Assembly: GCA_003226295.1 (NCBI GenBank)
Contig: CP029803.1
Span: forward strand, 986,211-1,050,210
Direction of reading: 5' to 3'
Length of the DNA: 64,000 nt
Source of the DNA: Candidatus Moanabacter tarae
GTDB lineage: Bacteria > Verrucomicrobiota > Verrucomicrobiia > Opitutales > UBA2987
The notes beneath the pieces are model-generated. The model was not told the origin of the DNA. It saw nothing but the letters and a program-made list of their open reading frames with translations, and did no database searches. How positions within the stretch are numbered: position 1 is the stretch's first letter; each line of letters opens with the position of its first letter. Position numbers and translations under genes: made by a program. This document shows positions 1-8,688 of this stretch, piece by piece.

Positions 1-843
1 TGCAACTGTCAGATAATTGCTATGCAACCGTAACGTTCCTGGAGGGTCTTTCGAAATTCGAGGCATAGCAACTGCTTTCCCAATTCTTAACTTCGAACCC
101 TGGAGTTCAATGAAACTTCCTGGCCAGCCATGAAGAGCCCTGATTCTGTCTCCTAAGGTTTTAGCCGAATTAAAAAAATCGAGTTGTCCATCCATTTTAT
201 TAAGGATTCGAGTGTAGCTGGCCTTGTCATGCCATTGCTCTTCCCAGTTTGCTCTACCAGAAATAATTAAATTCTGATTCCTCTCCCAAAGGGAAACGCT
301 AGCATCCGCTAGCTTTTCCCGTAAACATGGAGCTGTATCGCTTTTTTCAATAGCTACTTTTTCTTGATCAACGACCGGCCCTGAATCGAGTCGAGCTTCC
401 ACTCGCATTAGAGATACTCCAGTAACAGTTTCTCCCGCCGCAATTGCCCCTTCTATTGGGCTTGCGCCCCGATAAAAAGGTAGAAGCGAGCCATGAATGT
501 TTACCGTAACTAATCGAGGCTGTTCTAGAACAGCCTTGGGAAGGATATGCCCATAAGCCATAACCAGTAAAATTTCGCATCCACTTGTCTTGAGCCAATC
601 AATTTCATTTCTGGAGATCTTGGCTGGTTGTAATAGATTTAACCCTTTAATAAGTGCCCACTTTTTAATCGGGTTTTCTGTAACCTTCATTCCGCGTCCG
701 GTAGCCCGATCAGGATTGGTAAATACACCGATTACATCCATAGCTCCGCCATTAGCGGAACCCAGGTACTTCAACAGCGGAAGCCCAATCGGATCCGAAC
801 TCATAAATGCTATTCTAGTTGGTACCTTTGCTAGATTCTTCAA
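1..843 (-). CDS. fmt: Methionyl-tRNA formyltransferase, 3' end cut by the window edge
   Basis: Formylates initiator Met-tRNA using 10-formyl-THF. The frame stays open from the start to base 1, giving about 281 residues of a family usually near 310, so only the end of the C-terminal domain is missing. Visible family signatures are the formyl-THF region VNIHGSLLPFYRGASPIEGA with its Asn and His, and the following LDSGPV with the catalytic-type Asp. Start choice is uncertain. The first ATG (base 804) would cut off the first beta strand (TRIAFM matches the usual MRIVFMG), so I prefer the in-frame TTG at 843, which overlaps the end of der by 29 bases. It is last in a minus-strand run ribE-udg-der-fmt. 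Identity is solid; the exact start is not. Confidence 0.88.
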   Translation of the reverse strand, partial: MKNLAKVPTRIAFMSSDPIGLPLLKYLGSANGGAMDVIGVFTNPDRATGRGMKVTENPIKKWALIKGLNLLQPAKISRNEIDWLKTSGCEILLVMAYGHILPKAVLEQPRLVTVNIHGSLLPFYRGASPIEGAIAAGETVTGVSLMRVEARLDSGPVVDQEKVAIEKSDTAPCLREKLADASVSLWERNQNLIISGRANWEEQWHDKASYTRILNKMDGQLDFFNSAKTLGDRIRALHGWPGSFIELQGSKLRIGKAVAMPRISKDPPGTLRLHSNYLTVA

Positions 844-2194
844 ATTGAATTGGGCAGCCCTTCAATTGGAATTCCGATATGAAACCATTCTCAAGATATC
901 TGCGGTAATTATCTTCAAAGTATACGGATCGATTACAGAAAAGACGTATTCGGATTGGGCGCTTACCGACCTGGACTGCGTAATAAATCTTCAATCGCTT
1001 CCCTTTAACCAAAGATGGCGAATTCCTAAGCATCAGGCCTTTTATCAACGAATTAATGCGAGAAGTTGAAAACTGCCTATTTTGAATCTCTTCGAGTCTG
1101 CGGGCGCAAATTAAAATCTGACCTAAATCTATTTTTTCAAGGGCAGAAACATAAATAATTGGGCTTTGGGGCAGGAAAAACAACTCCTTGCTAATCGCAT
1201 TTGAATAAGTTTCTAGAAACCCCGCTAAATCTTTGTGTTGGCCTGGAGGATCTCGTTCAAATAATTCATTTGCTAAATCCCACTTATTAACCACCACCAC
1301 GAGGGCACGGCCAGCTTTGATCGCACGGCCAGCCAAAACTTTATCCTGACGAGTAACACCACTTAGGGCATCCAGTACCAGGAAAACAACATCTGCTTTT
1401 TCTATCGCCTGATCTGTTCGAACAGCAGAAAAAAACTCGACAGATGAATTCTCCCTGCGTCGTTTTTTGATTCCAGCAGTATCGACAAGTCGAAACCCCC
1501 ATTTGTTACCATCTGAATCTGTGTGATCGAGATCTAACTCAATTACATCTCGAGTTGTTCCAGCAACCTCATTGACGATAAGTCTTTCCGATTCAAGCAA
1601 ACCGTTACAGAGCGCAGACTTTCCAACGTTTGGCCTCCCAACAAAACAAATCTTGATACGTTCCGTAGTTGATTCTATTTCGTTTTTAGGTCTTTTATTT
1701 AAGAAATTTCGAATGCTTCTTTTAAGATCATTAATTCCACGACCATGTTCTGCGGAAACCAGAAAATTTGCATCTAAACCAAAATGAGAAAACTCAAGGA
1801 TTTGCTCTTCTAAGCTGGATGAATCTATTTTGTTGATAATAAGATAGGGAATCTTACCGCTTTTTCGCAGTTGCTCCAATATCTCTTCATCAAGAGCAGT
1901 ACATCCTTCCCTTCCATCAACTACAAATAGAATAAGTTCCGCCGCATTTATAGCCACAAAAACTTGATCTTCAATCGCTTCAGAGATACCTGGCAAATCT
2001 ATATCTCGCTCCAGACCAATACCCCCTGTATCCATCAAGACGTATTCACCGTCGATTTCAATAGGGTTAACGTCCCGAGTAACTCCAGGTTGGTCATGAA
2101 CAATCGCTATTCTTTGACCAGCTAATTGGTTAAAAAGACGACTTTTCCCAACATTTGGTCTCCCCACTAGTGCTACGCTATGTTTACCCTCCAT
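815..2194 (-). CDS. der: GTPase Der (EngA), ribosome assembly
   Basis: Tandem GTPase needed for maturation of the 50S ribosomal subunit. Two complete G domains are visible: GRPNVGKS near residue 11 followed by DTGGI and NKID, and a second GRPNVGKS near residue 186 followed by DTAGI and NKWD. The C-terminal KH-like domain follows, including YAVQVGKRP. The frame is open further upstream to an ATG at 2314, but that would overlap the preceding glycosylase gene by 53 bases. Der proteins begin just before the first P-loop, so I take the ATG at 2194, giving 459 residues, the usual length. A weak purine-rich GGGAAAG lies upstream of it. The product ends inside the upstream-extended start of fmt. Confidence 0.95.
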   Translation of the reverse strand: MEGKHSVALVGRPNVGKSRLFNQLAGQRIAIVHDQPGVTRDVNPIEIDGEYVLMDTGGIGLERDIDLPGISEAIEDQVFVAINAAELILFVVDGREGCTALDEEILEQLRKSGKIPYLIINKIDSSSLEEQILEFSHFGLDANFLVSAEHGRGINDLKRSIRNFLNKRPKNEIESTTERIKICFVGRPNVGKSALCNGLLESERLIVNEVAGTTRDVIELDLDHTDSDGNKWGFRLVDTAGIKKRRRENSSVEFFSAVRTDQAIEKADVVFLVLDALSGVTRQDKVLAGRAIKAGRALVVVVNKWDLANELFERDPPGQHKDLAGFLETYSNAISKELFFLPQSPIIYVSALEKIDLGQILICARRLEEIQNRQFSTSRINSLIKGLMLRNSPSLVKGKRLKIYYAVQVGKRPIRIRLFCNRSVYFEDNYRRYLENGFISEFQLKGCPIQFEESSKGTN

Positions 2195-2261
2195 GTACAG
2201 TCGACTTTCCCGGAATTTCTCGAAATTGTTTAAATGTTCCAAAGAGTCTTTAACTAGGACC

Positions 2262-3128
2262 TCAATCTCGGTTTTGAAAATATCCTTTTTGTACTTCGGA
2301 GACTTGCATTCCAATTCGTTTCATAACTTGAAGCATATCACACCAGATCAATCGCTTTGTCTCCTTCAAGTTATTACGAAGTACGTAAGAAGGGTGATAA
2401 GTAGCTACCAAAGGAACCCCTACATATTCAAACCACTTTCCTCTTACTGAACCCATTCTTCTATTTGGATCTGGGCCAAGGAGTCCACCAACTGCCGTAT
2501 TGCCTAAAGCGACTATCACCTTAGGCTGAACAATCTCAAGCTGAGCTCTAAGATAGGGCAGGCAGAATCGCATCTCCTCTTGATCAGGTGGTCTATTCCC
2601 GAACCCAGATTCAGTAGCAGGTCTCCAATTCATAATATTTGTAATATATACCTGATTTCTCTGAAGACCCATGGCCCCGATAATCCGCGTAAGCAACTGG
2701 CCAGCTTTACCAACAAACGGTTCTCCGATGGTTTCCTCATCTGCTCCCGGAGCCTCTCCGCAGAAAAAAATATTTGCATCTAAATTCCCTACACCAAAAA
2801 CAACCTTTTTCCCCGGTTTAACATGATGCCGGCATACCTTGCAGTTCAGGACAATATTTCTGAGGTAGTTCCAATTCTCCAATTTATTTTCATGAGGTAA
2901 TTTGATGTCGAGAGAATCAGGGATAGGAACATCCAAATCCTCCTGCGAATATTCTTTCCTATTTTCTTTAGACTCAACTTTCCCGCGGGTTTTGCTAGGG
3001 TTATCCGTGGTCTTTTTCAATAAACCATCAAGGAGTTCAATAGTTTCGTCTTCCAAATAAATATGCTCAACACCGGATGCCCTTAATCTCCTAAGCTCAA
3101 CAACAACTGCCTCAAAATCCGATCGCAT
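2262..3128 (-). CDS. Uracil-DNA glycosylase, family 4-like
   Basis: Removes uracil from DNA in base-excision repair. The family motif GEAPGADEETIGEPFVG is at residues 124-140 and the HPS motif at 245-247; GNRPPDQEE also fits. Typical family-4 enzymes bind a [4Fe-4S] cluster with four cysteines. Here C96 and C99 form the first pair and C189 is the last, but the third position, usually in a KCRPP context, is Trp168 (MNWRP). I recall this Trp in a subset of proteobacterial relatives, so it is probably a subfamily trait rather than damage. Residues 1-80 form a charged, low-complexity N-terminal extension ahead of the glycosylase domain. It lies 39 bases after ribE, in the same run as der and fmt. 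Confidence 0.88.
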   Translation of the reverse strand: MRSDFEAVVVELRRLRASGVEHIYLEDETIELLDGLLKKTTDNPSKTRGKVESKENRKEYSQEDLDVPIPDSLDIKLPHENKLENWNYLRNIVLNCKVCRHHVKPGKKVVFGVGNLDANIFFCGEAPGADEETIGEPFVGKAGQLLTRIIGAMGLQRNQVYITNIMNWRPATESGFGNRPPDQEEMRFCLPYLRAQLEIVQPKVIVALGNTAVGGLLGPDPNRRMGSVRGKWFEYVGVPLVATYHPSYVLRNNLKETKRLIWCDMLQVMKRIGMQVSEVQKGYFQNRD

Positions 3129-3167
3129 TTCCTCATTCTCGCTTCTGTTCTACTTTAGTAAAAGACA

Positions 3168-3833
3168 TCATCCTTTATTCACAGAAGGAAGTAATCTCTC
3201 TACATATTTACTAAGCAGATCAAACTCAAGGTTGATCTCGTCTCCTACTTTCCTTTCACCTATATTGGTATCCATTATAGTGAGAGGAATCAGGTATACC
3301 CCGAATCCAGATTTATCGACTTCGGCCACGGTCAGAGAGATACCATCGATAGCGATGCATCCCTTATAGACCACATATTTCATAAAACCAATCGGCGGTT
3401 CGACTCTTAGGTAGTAGTCCTTCTGCCTCGCCTCGAGTTCCGTGATCCTCCCGATCGCATCGATATGCCCCGTGACAAAGTGGCCTCCAAATCGACCGTC
3501 AGAACGCATACTTCTTTCAAGATTAACTGACAAAACATTGGGCAGATCGGTGGGATCTGATAAACCTTTAACAGATCCCATTGTTAAAGATTTCCTTTGC
3601 CTTTTTTTAAATTTCCCAAGTGAAGTATGCCGAATTGTCTCGCCGACTACATCAAACGAAACTGTCGATTGATCAATATTAGCTACCGAAAGACAACACC
3701 CGTTAACAGCTACACTTTCGCCAAGATTTAGTCCCTCCATTATTCGATTTGCAGAAACTTTTAATCTCCATGCTTTTGGTCCCTCCTCAAATCGAAGAAC
3801 AGTCCCTTTCTCCTCAATAATTCCTGTGAACAT
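3168..3833 (-). CDS. ribE: Riboflavin synthase, alpha chain
   Basis: Catalyses the last step of riboflavin synthesis, dismutation of two 6,7-dimethyl-8-ribityllumazine molecules. The start MFTGIIEEKG is the classic N-terminus. The two lumazine-binding repeats are visible: the first with VNGCCLSV near residue 44, the second with GHFVTGHIDAIG and then GCIAIDGISLTV, where the equivalent motif recurs. At 221 residues it is slightly longer than the usual 200-215, with a short C-terminal tail. It is the first gene of the minus-strand ribE-udg-der-fmt run. I looked upstream for the conserved blocks of an FMN riboswitch and did not find them. No other riboflavin genes are in the window. Confidence 0.95.
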   Translation of the reverse strand: MFTGIIEEKGTVLRFEEGPKAWRLKVSANRIMEGLNLGESVAVNGCCLSVANIDQSTVSFDVVGETIRHTSLGKFKKRQRKSLTMGSVKGLSDPTDLPNVLSVNLERSMRSDGRFGGHFVTGHIDAIGRITELEARQKDYYLRVEPPIGFMKYVVYKGCIAIDGISLTVAEVDKSGFGVYLIPLTIMDTNIGERKVGDEINLEFDLLSKYVERLLPSVNKG

Positions 3834-4027
3834 GATTGATTACCTCACTGGCGAATGGACTTCAACGTGCAAAAAGGCCGCAAGTTCATAAACCGAAGTC
3901 CAGTAGATTTCTATTTTGATTTAACCCTACATCAAACTTTGTTAAAGTGATTAATATACAAAACTTATTCGCTCTTCTTCCTGAATGTTGCCTGAGAATT
4001 GCAGATGAATTTATTAGATCCCAATAA

Positions 4028-5170
4028 TTACAGGTAAATAGTCGAACCATCAGGTGCTCTGGGACCAGATCTTTCCCAGTGAATATAACCACCAGCCTTT
4101 ACTGCCTCCTCGTTAATTTCGACCCCCAATCCTGGACGATCAGGGCGTAGGTGAAGATACCCGTCTTTAGGTAAATACGGATCCTCCAGCCATGGATCTC
4201 GATCCGGCATGCAATATTCTAGAATCTTAAAATTAGGTGTTGCTGCTGCAAAATGAACATTCACAGCTGTCGCAAGAGGACCCATCGGGTTGTGAGGAGC
4301 CACAGTAACATAGTGTGCCTCCGCTATTGCAGCAATCTTCCGAAGTTCAAGCAATCCTCCACAAACGCAAACATCAGGTTGAATAATATCTACCCCATTT
4401 TGAGACATAAGATCCAGAAATTCAAAACGTGTATAAAGTGATTCCCCAGTGGCTAGCGGCACCTGCATTTGAGAACGAAGACTAGCCCATGCAGCCCGGT
4501 TTTCTGGTCTCAATGGCTCTTCGAAAAAATACGGATCGAATGGAGCTAAAGAATTTGCTAACTGAAGTGCTCTAACAGGCTCAAATATTTTGGCATGGGG
4601 ATCAAAGGCGAATTCCCATTCTTCGCCACAGTTATTTCGTAGCTCCTCGAAATATCGGGCCGCTGCATTACAAACCCTTCCCCATCGGTTTAAATTCGGA
4701 TCAAGCTGGAAAGGAGATGCTTTAAAGGCAGTAAACCCATATTCGGAATTCAACTTATGTGCTAAATCTGCTGTTCTCTTCGAATCTTCCCCTCCTATTC
4801 CTCGATAGACCCTAATACGATCGCGTACTGCACCACCAAGCAACATATAAACTGGTAACCCAGCAGCCTTTCCACTAATATCCCATAATGCATGGTCCAG
4901 TCCCGATATTGCAGCTAAGCCAATTGAACCTGGCGGAAATCGGAATTGCTGAAACAACTTTTGAATTATAAATTCTATTCTTCGAGGGTCCTCTCCCTTC
5001 ACCAATTCAAAAACATACTCCAAGGTCGGGACAATTGCCAAGTCGGGTCCAACTCCGTAACATTCCCCCCAACCGAAAATTCCCTGGTCCGTCCCCAGCT
5101 TAACAAGTACCCGTGACCGTATTCCACAATTTGTGACGTAGGTTTGGAGAGTAGTAATCTTCATATGCAA
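4028..5170 (-). CDS. Enolase-superfamily acid-sugar dehydratase, galactonate dehydratase-like
   Basis: Mandelate-racemase-group protein of 380 residues, expected to abstract the alpha proton of a sugar acid and eliminate water to give a 2-keto-3-deoxy acid. The capping domain is residues 1-120 and the barrel follows. Candidate metal ligands are D190, E217 (in FFEEP) and E243 (in TGES). General acid/base residues are H192 in the D-x-H arrangement seen in galactonate/gluconate dehydratases, and H293 in APHNP with D266 as its partner. Lys150 stands where the KxK motif usually lies, with no second Lys, also as in that subgroup. The exact sugar cannot be read from sequence. A second ATG six bases in (5164) gives the more usual MKIT start. 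It lies 116 bases after another enolase-superfamily gene on the same strand. Confidence 0.85.
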   Translation of the reverse strand: MHMKITTLQTYVTNCGIRSRVLVKLGTDQGIFGWGECYGVGPDLAIVPTLEYVFELVKGEDPRRIEFIIQKLFQQFRFPPGSIGLAAISGLDHALWDISGKAAGLPVYMLLGGAVRDRIRVYRGIGGEDSKRTADLAHKLNSEYGFTAFKASPFQLDPNLNRWGRVCNAAARYFEELRNNCGEEWEFAFDPHAKIFEPVRALQLANSLAPFDPYFFEEPLRPENRAAWASLRSQMQVPLATGESLYTRFEFLDLMSQNGVDIIQPDVCVCGGLLELRKIAAIAEAHYVTVAPHNPMGPLATAVNVHFAAATPNFKILEYCMPDRDPWLEDPYLPKDGYLHLRPDRPGLGVEINEEAVKAGGYIHWERSGPRAPDGSTIYL

Positions 5171-5286
5171 AATCCATTAGTTATTCTCAGGCGAAAATTC
5201 TAAGACCGTAATCGCAAGCGAAATCCAAGCAAGACAAGAACATACCCGTATTATAACCAAGGTTTCTGTTTCGCCCTTAAAAGACT

Positions 5287-6378
5287 CTAACTGACCCGGT
5301 ATCTCTCAAGAGTTTCGTAACGAGGTTCAATTCCTATTCCTGGGACTTCTGGAGGGCTGACTGTTCCATCATCATTTAGAACAAGGGTTTCTTTATAAAT
5401 CTTGCCCCACATCGGATCCATGCGTTTTGGATAGAATTCTAGGATGAGGCCATTGGCGATAGCGCTCACTAGGTGGATATGGATTTCCTGCGGACCATGA
5501 GGAGCAATGTCAAGATCGTGTGCTTGGGAAATCGCAACCACTTTCATGAATTCGGTAACTCCACCAAGAATTACTGCATCTGGATTAAGAATGGGAACAC
5601 ACCCCATCGAAATAAGATCACGAAAACCATAGCGAGTATATTCGTTCTCTCCTGTTGCGAGTGGAATTGAAGTCTTCTCCGCAATTCTTTTGTGACCTTC
5701 TAAATCATCGGGTCCAATCGGTTCCTCAAACCAAAATGGTTCGTACTCCTCAACCCAACCTGCTAGCCGAACCGCTTCATACCATCGATATGAAGCATTC
5801 GCATCTATCATGAGGTCAATGTCTGGACCAATTGCATTCCGAACTGCTTTAACCCTCTCAACGTCTTCCTTAATAGGGAGAGCACCGATTTTCATCTTCA
5901 CTGCCTTCGCCCCGGACTCTACATGTTCAATCATTTCTTCCTGTAATTCTCTAAGACCTTTCCCTTCCTCGTAATAACCGCCTGCGATATAAGTAGGAAC
6001 ACTTCTTCTAAATCCACCCAACATCTTGTACAAAGGCATTCCTGCTATCTTCCCTCGAAGATCCCAAAGAGCGATATCAATGGCGCTAATACCCCGGGTG
6101 GTTAGACCGCGTCTTCCAGTTAATTTTGGAACCCACATCTTGTGCCACAACCTTTCGACATCGATTGGATCTTCACCAACTAGCAATTCTTTCATATAAT
6201 TAATGGTCGCTCCAACCACACCGCCTTTCTCTCCTCCTAAACCAATTCCCGTTGTCCCTTGATCTGTTTCAACAAAAACTAACCCAACTCCCGAATGGGT
6301 ATAGGTGTGCAATCCGTTCGATATAGGTTTCATCCGCGGCCAACGAAAACTCTCTACCCTAATGTCTGTGATCTTCAT
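5287..6378 (-). CDS. Enolase-superfamily acid-sugar dehydratase or racemase (mandelate racemase group)
   Basis: 363-residue enolase-superfamily protein with the full mandelate-racemase-type set: K161 and K163 in AVKMKIG, metal ligands D192 (DANASY), E218 (FEEP) and E244 (GENE), and catalytic H294 (APHG) with D267. This resembles L-rhamnonate or talarate/galactarate-type dehydratases, but the substrate is not determinable. It differs from its neighbour at 4028-5170 in using KxK rather than D-x-H chemistry, so the two probably act on different sugar acids or different stereocentres. Its ATG (6378-6376) is the left end of a perfect palindrome shared with the divergent dehydrogenase gene, which strongly suggests joint control. 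Few bases of 5' leader are possible unless transcription starts inside the palindrome or in the neighbouring gene. Confidence 0.86.
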   Translation of the reverse strand: MKITDIRVESFRWPRMKPISNGLHTYTHSGVGLVFVETDQGTTGIGLGGEKGGVVGATINYMKELLVGEDPIDVERLWHKMWVPKLTGRRGLTTRGISAIDIALWDLRGKIAGMPLYKMLGGFRRSVPTYIAGGYYEEGKGLRELQEEMIEHVESGAKAVKMKIGALPIKEDVERVKAVRNAIGPDIDLMIDANASYRWYEAVRLAGWVEEYEPFWFEEPIGPDDLEGHKRIAEKTSIPLATGENEYTRYGFRDLISMGCVPILNPDAVILGGVTEFMKVVAISQAHDLDIAPHGPQEIHIHLVSAIANGLILEFYPKRMDPMWGKIYKETLVLNDDGTVSPPEVPGIGIEPRYETLERYRVS

Positions 6379-6437
6379 AACCCATCTGTGACAAATAAAT
6401 CGACTGTGGTCGATTTATTTGTCACAGATGGGTTATG
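6376..6437. promoter_or_regulatory. Perfect 62-bp palindrome joining two divergent start codons
   Basis: Bases 6376-6404 and 6409-6437 are exact reverse complements: 29-bp arms, no mismatch, 4-base centre TGTG. The left end is the start codon of the minus-strand enolase-superfamily gene and the right end is the start codon of the plus-strand dehydrogenase gene, so both genes have identical 26-base leaders. The symmetry stops at once beyond the two ATGs. The leader contains AGATGGG close to each start as a possible ribosome site. It may be a shared operator/promoter or an mRNA hairpin. I cannot exclude an assembly artefact, but the different coding sequence on each side argues against a simple inverted chimera. 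Confidence 0.85.
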
Positions 6438-7403
6438 TCCTACAAATTCGTATTCCTTTCACCTTCAACTATAAGCACACAGAAATATTCCGAAGGAATG
6501 ATCCAGGCCGTTCCGAATATTGAGATTCATTTCTGTAACACAAGGGAGCAATCTCTGAAGCAAATAAGAGACGCATCTGCGTGTTTTGGAACTCTTGATC
6601 TTCAATTATTGGCGGAAGCGCGGGATCTAAAGTGGTTGGCTGCCCCTGCCGCTGGACCACCAAAGGGATTCTATTTTGAAGATCTAATTCAGAGCGATGT
6701 GGTTGTAACAAATTTTAGAGGAATTTATAACGACCACATTTCAATTCATATAATGGCATTTATTTTAGTTTTTGCCCGTCAAATGCATCTCTACTTCAGT
6801 GATCAATTCATAGGTCATTGGCGAAAAGGAGGTGAAACTAGTGATTCAATCTATCTACCTAATTCCACAGCTTTAATAATCGGTGCTGGAGGTATTGGTG
6901 GTGAAACTGCACGCCAGTGCAAGCACTTCGGAATGTCGGTTATTGCCGTTGATCCGCGAATACATGAGGCACCTGATGGAGTAGATAGGTTATACCGACC
7001 TGACAAACTTGACTCACTTCTTCCGGAGGCAGATTTTGTAATCCTAACCGCGCCACAGACTCCAGCAACTGAGGGTCTTTTTACATCGGCTAAGTTCGAA
7101 AAAATGAATAACAGCGCATATTTTATTAATATAGGCCGAGGATCGAACGTAATTTTGGCAGATCTGAATACTGCTCTAAGAAAAAATGAAATTGCAGGAG
7201 CAGCTCTCGATGTTTTCGAGGAAGAGCCTCTACCAATAGACCACCCATTATGGAAAGCTCCAAATTTTCTTATGACGCCGCATGTCGCAGCTTCCGGCCC
7301 TTTCCTCGAAGATCGAAGATTTGGGTTAATGATTGAAAATACTAAACGATTCTCGGAAGGAAAAGAACTACTGAATATAGTCGATAAGGCCAATTGGTTC
7401 TAG
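6435..7403 (+). CDS. D-isomer-specific 2-hydroxyacid dehydrogenase
   Basis: NAD(P)-dependent oxidoreductase of 322 residues that interconverts a 2-hydroxy acid and a 2-keto acid. The Rossmann nucleotide site is GAGGIGGE at about residue 150, followed by an acidic end of the second strand (VIAVD), which favours NAD over NADP. The catalytic triad is R235 (NIGRGS), E264 (FEEEPLP) and H283 (TPHVAA). It resembles the glyoxylate/hydroxypyruvate reductase branch, but the substrate is unknown. It is divergent from an acid-sugar dehydratase across a perfect palindrome, so it could act on a keto-acid product of the same pathway. A different, less similar member of the family is at 42121-43119. Confidence 0.9.
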   Translation: MSYKFVFLSPSTISTQKYSEGMIQAVPNIEIHFCNTREQSLKQIRDASACFGTLDLQLLAEARDLKWLAAPAAGPPKGFYFEDLIQSDVVVTNFRGIYNDHISIHIMAFILVFARQMHLYFSDQFIGHWRKGGETSDSIYLPNSTALIIGAGGIGGETARQCKHFGMSVIAVDPRIHEAPDGVDRLYRPDKLDSLLPEADFVILTAPQTPATEGLFTSAKFEKMNNSAYFINIGRGSNVILADLNTALRKNEIAGAALDVFEEEPLPIDHPLWKAPNFLMTPHVAASGPFLEDRRFGLMIENTKRFSEGKELLNIVDKANWF

Positions 7404-7498
7404 GAAAACAACCTCTAGGATATACATTTCATAAACTTCTAATGCGATTCTGATTTTGGAGAGAGAAAATCTAGTTCCGGATACAAATATAGAAAAGA

Positions 7499-8560
7499 AT
7501 GAAACTCCTTAAAAAACTTACTACAACTCCAGGAATTCCTGGGCGCGAACACCGGGTAAGGCAGGTGATCCTTGAACAGATCGATGGCCTATTTGAAGAT
7601 GTTCGAGTTGATGCAATGGGGTCTATTATAGCTGTCAAGAAACCAACTCGTTCTAGTCCAAAGCCACTTCGAGTTATGCTCGCCGCCCACATGGACCAAA
7701 TTGGATTCATGGTTAAACATATCGACGATAAAGGATTTCTAAGGATTAACTCGGTTGGAGGATTTGATACCCGAAATCTTTTTGCTAGGATGTGCACAAT
7801 CTGTCCTGATGTACGCAATCCGGATAACGATCTCAAAGGCGTACTTAATCCTGGCGGAAAACCAATTCACATAAGCGATCCTCAGGAAAGGAAAAAAATC
7901 CCTGAGGTTAACGAATTAACCGTCGACCTTGGCCTCCCATTGGAACAGGTCAGGGAAAGAGTAAAAATCGGAGACATGGTTGTTCTGGATGCTCCTGCAC
8001 AAAAGGTTGGCGAAACGTTTGTTTCCCAATGTTTAGATAACAGGGTTGCTTGCTGGATCGCAATAAGGGCAATTGAAAAACTGCGTTCACATAATTGCGA
8101 GATCCACTGCGTATTTACTGTCCAAGAAGAAGTGGGAATTAGAGGAGCTGAGACCAGTGCATTTTCTGTTAAACCTGATATAGGCATTGGGATAGATACC
8201 ACGCTTTGTGTCGATACCCCTGGCGTTCCAGAAGACATGCGAACCACCAAGCAGGGACACGGTGCAGCACTTACCGTAATGGACTCATCTACGATCAGTG
8301 ATCTTGACCTCCTTGAGAATTTTGAATCGATCGCAAAAGAGAAAGAGATTCCCTATCAACGTTCAATTCTAACACGGGGCGGAACAGATTCCGCTTCCAT
8401 TCAACGTGCTGGACCGGGAGCCCGAGTCCTTACCCTTTCTTGCCCTACCCGCTACATCCACACTGTAACTGAGATGGTTCACCTAAACGATCTTAACGCC
8501 TGCTGTAGCCTCCTGACTGCTTATCTTTCTCGGGCAAAACAAGAGTCTAATCCTTCGTAA
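7499..8560 (+). CDS. M42-family metallo-aminopeptidase/cellulase-like protein
   Basis: 353-residue cytoplasmic di-metal peptidase of the M42 family (FrvX, glutamyl/deblocking aminopeptidases). The expected metal and catalytic positions are all visible: AAHMDQIGF, CLDNR (bridging Asp), QEEVG (general base and metal Glu), GIDTT (Asp) and YIHTVTE (His). The N-terminal TPGIPGREH is also typical. These enzymes usually form dodecameric tetrahedral shells and trim peptides from proteasome-like degradation. It lies 95 bases downstream of the hydroxyacid dehydrogenase on the same strand, possibly co-transcribed, but no functional link is obvious. I see no reason to assign a specific substrate. Confidence 0.9.
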   Translation: MKLLKKLTTTPGIPGREHRVRQVILEQIDGLFEDVRVDAMGSIIAVKKPTRSSPKPLRVMLAAHMDQIGFMVKHIDDKGFLRINSVGGFDTRNLFARMCTICPDVRNPDNDLKGVLNPGGKPIHISDPQERKKIPEVNELTVDLGLPLEQVRERVKIGDMVVLDAPAQKVGETFVSQCLDNRVACWIAIRAIEKLRSHNCEIHCVFTVQEEVGIRGAETSAFSVKPDIGIGIDTTLCVDTPGVPEDMRTTKQGHGAALTVMDSSTISDLDLLENFESIAKEKEIPYQRSILTRGGTDSASIQRAGPGARVLTLSCPTRYIHTVTEMVHLNDLNACCSLLTAYLSRAKQESNPS

Positions 8561-8688
8561 ATGAAACTCTGAAAGCCTGAGAAAAACTAAAAAAATCATT
8601 GCTCATTAGTGCGGATAATGAACCAAATTTCAGTTTACAAAACAGGAAAGTCACCTTAAAAAAATAAAGGCTGATCCAATAAGTTCTT

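Noticed and set aside
590-1069. 159-residue plus-strand frame over the fmt/der junction
   Set aside because: It lies antisense to two clear genes, has no recognisable domain and no ribosome site.
3834-4027. Possible FMN riboswitch before ribE
   Set aside because: The conserved RFN blocks are not visible on the minus strand here.
6851-7393. 180-residue minus-strand frame inside the hydroxyacid dehydrogenase
   Set aside because: Antisense shadow of a gene with complete catalytic motifs.
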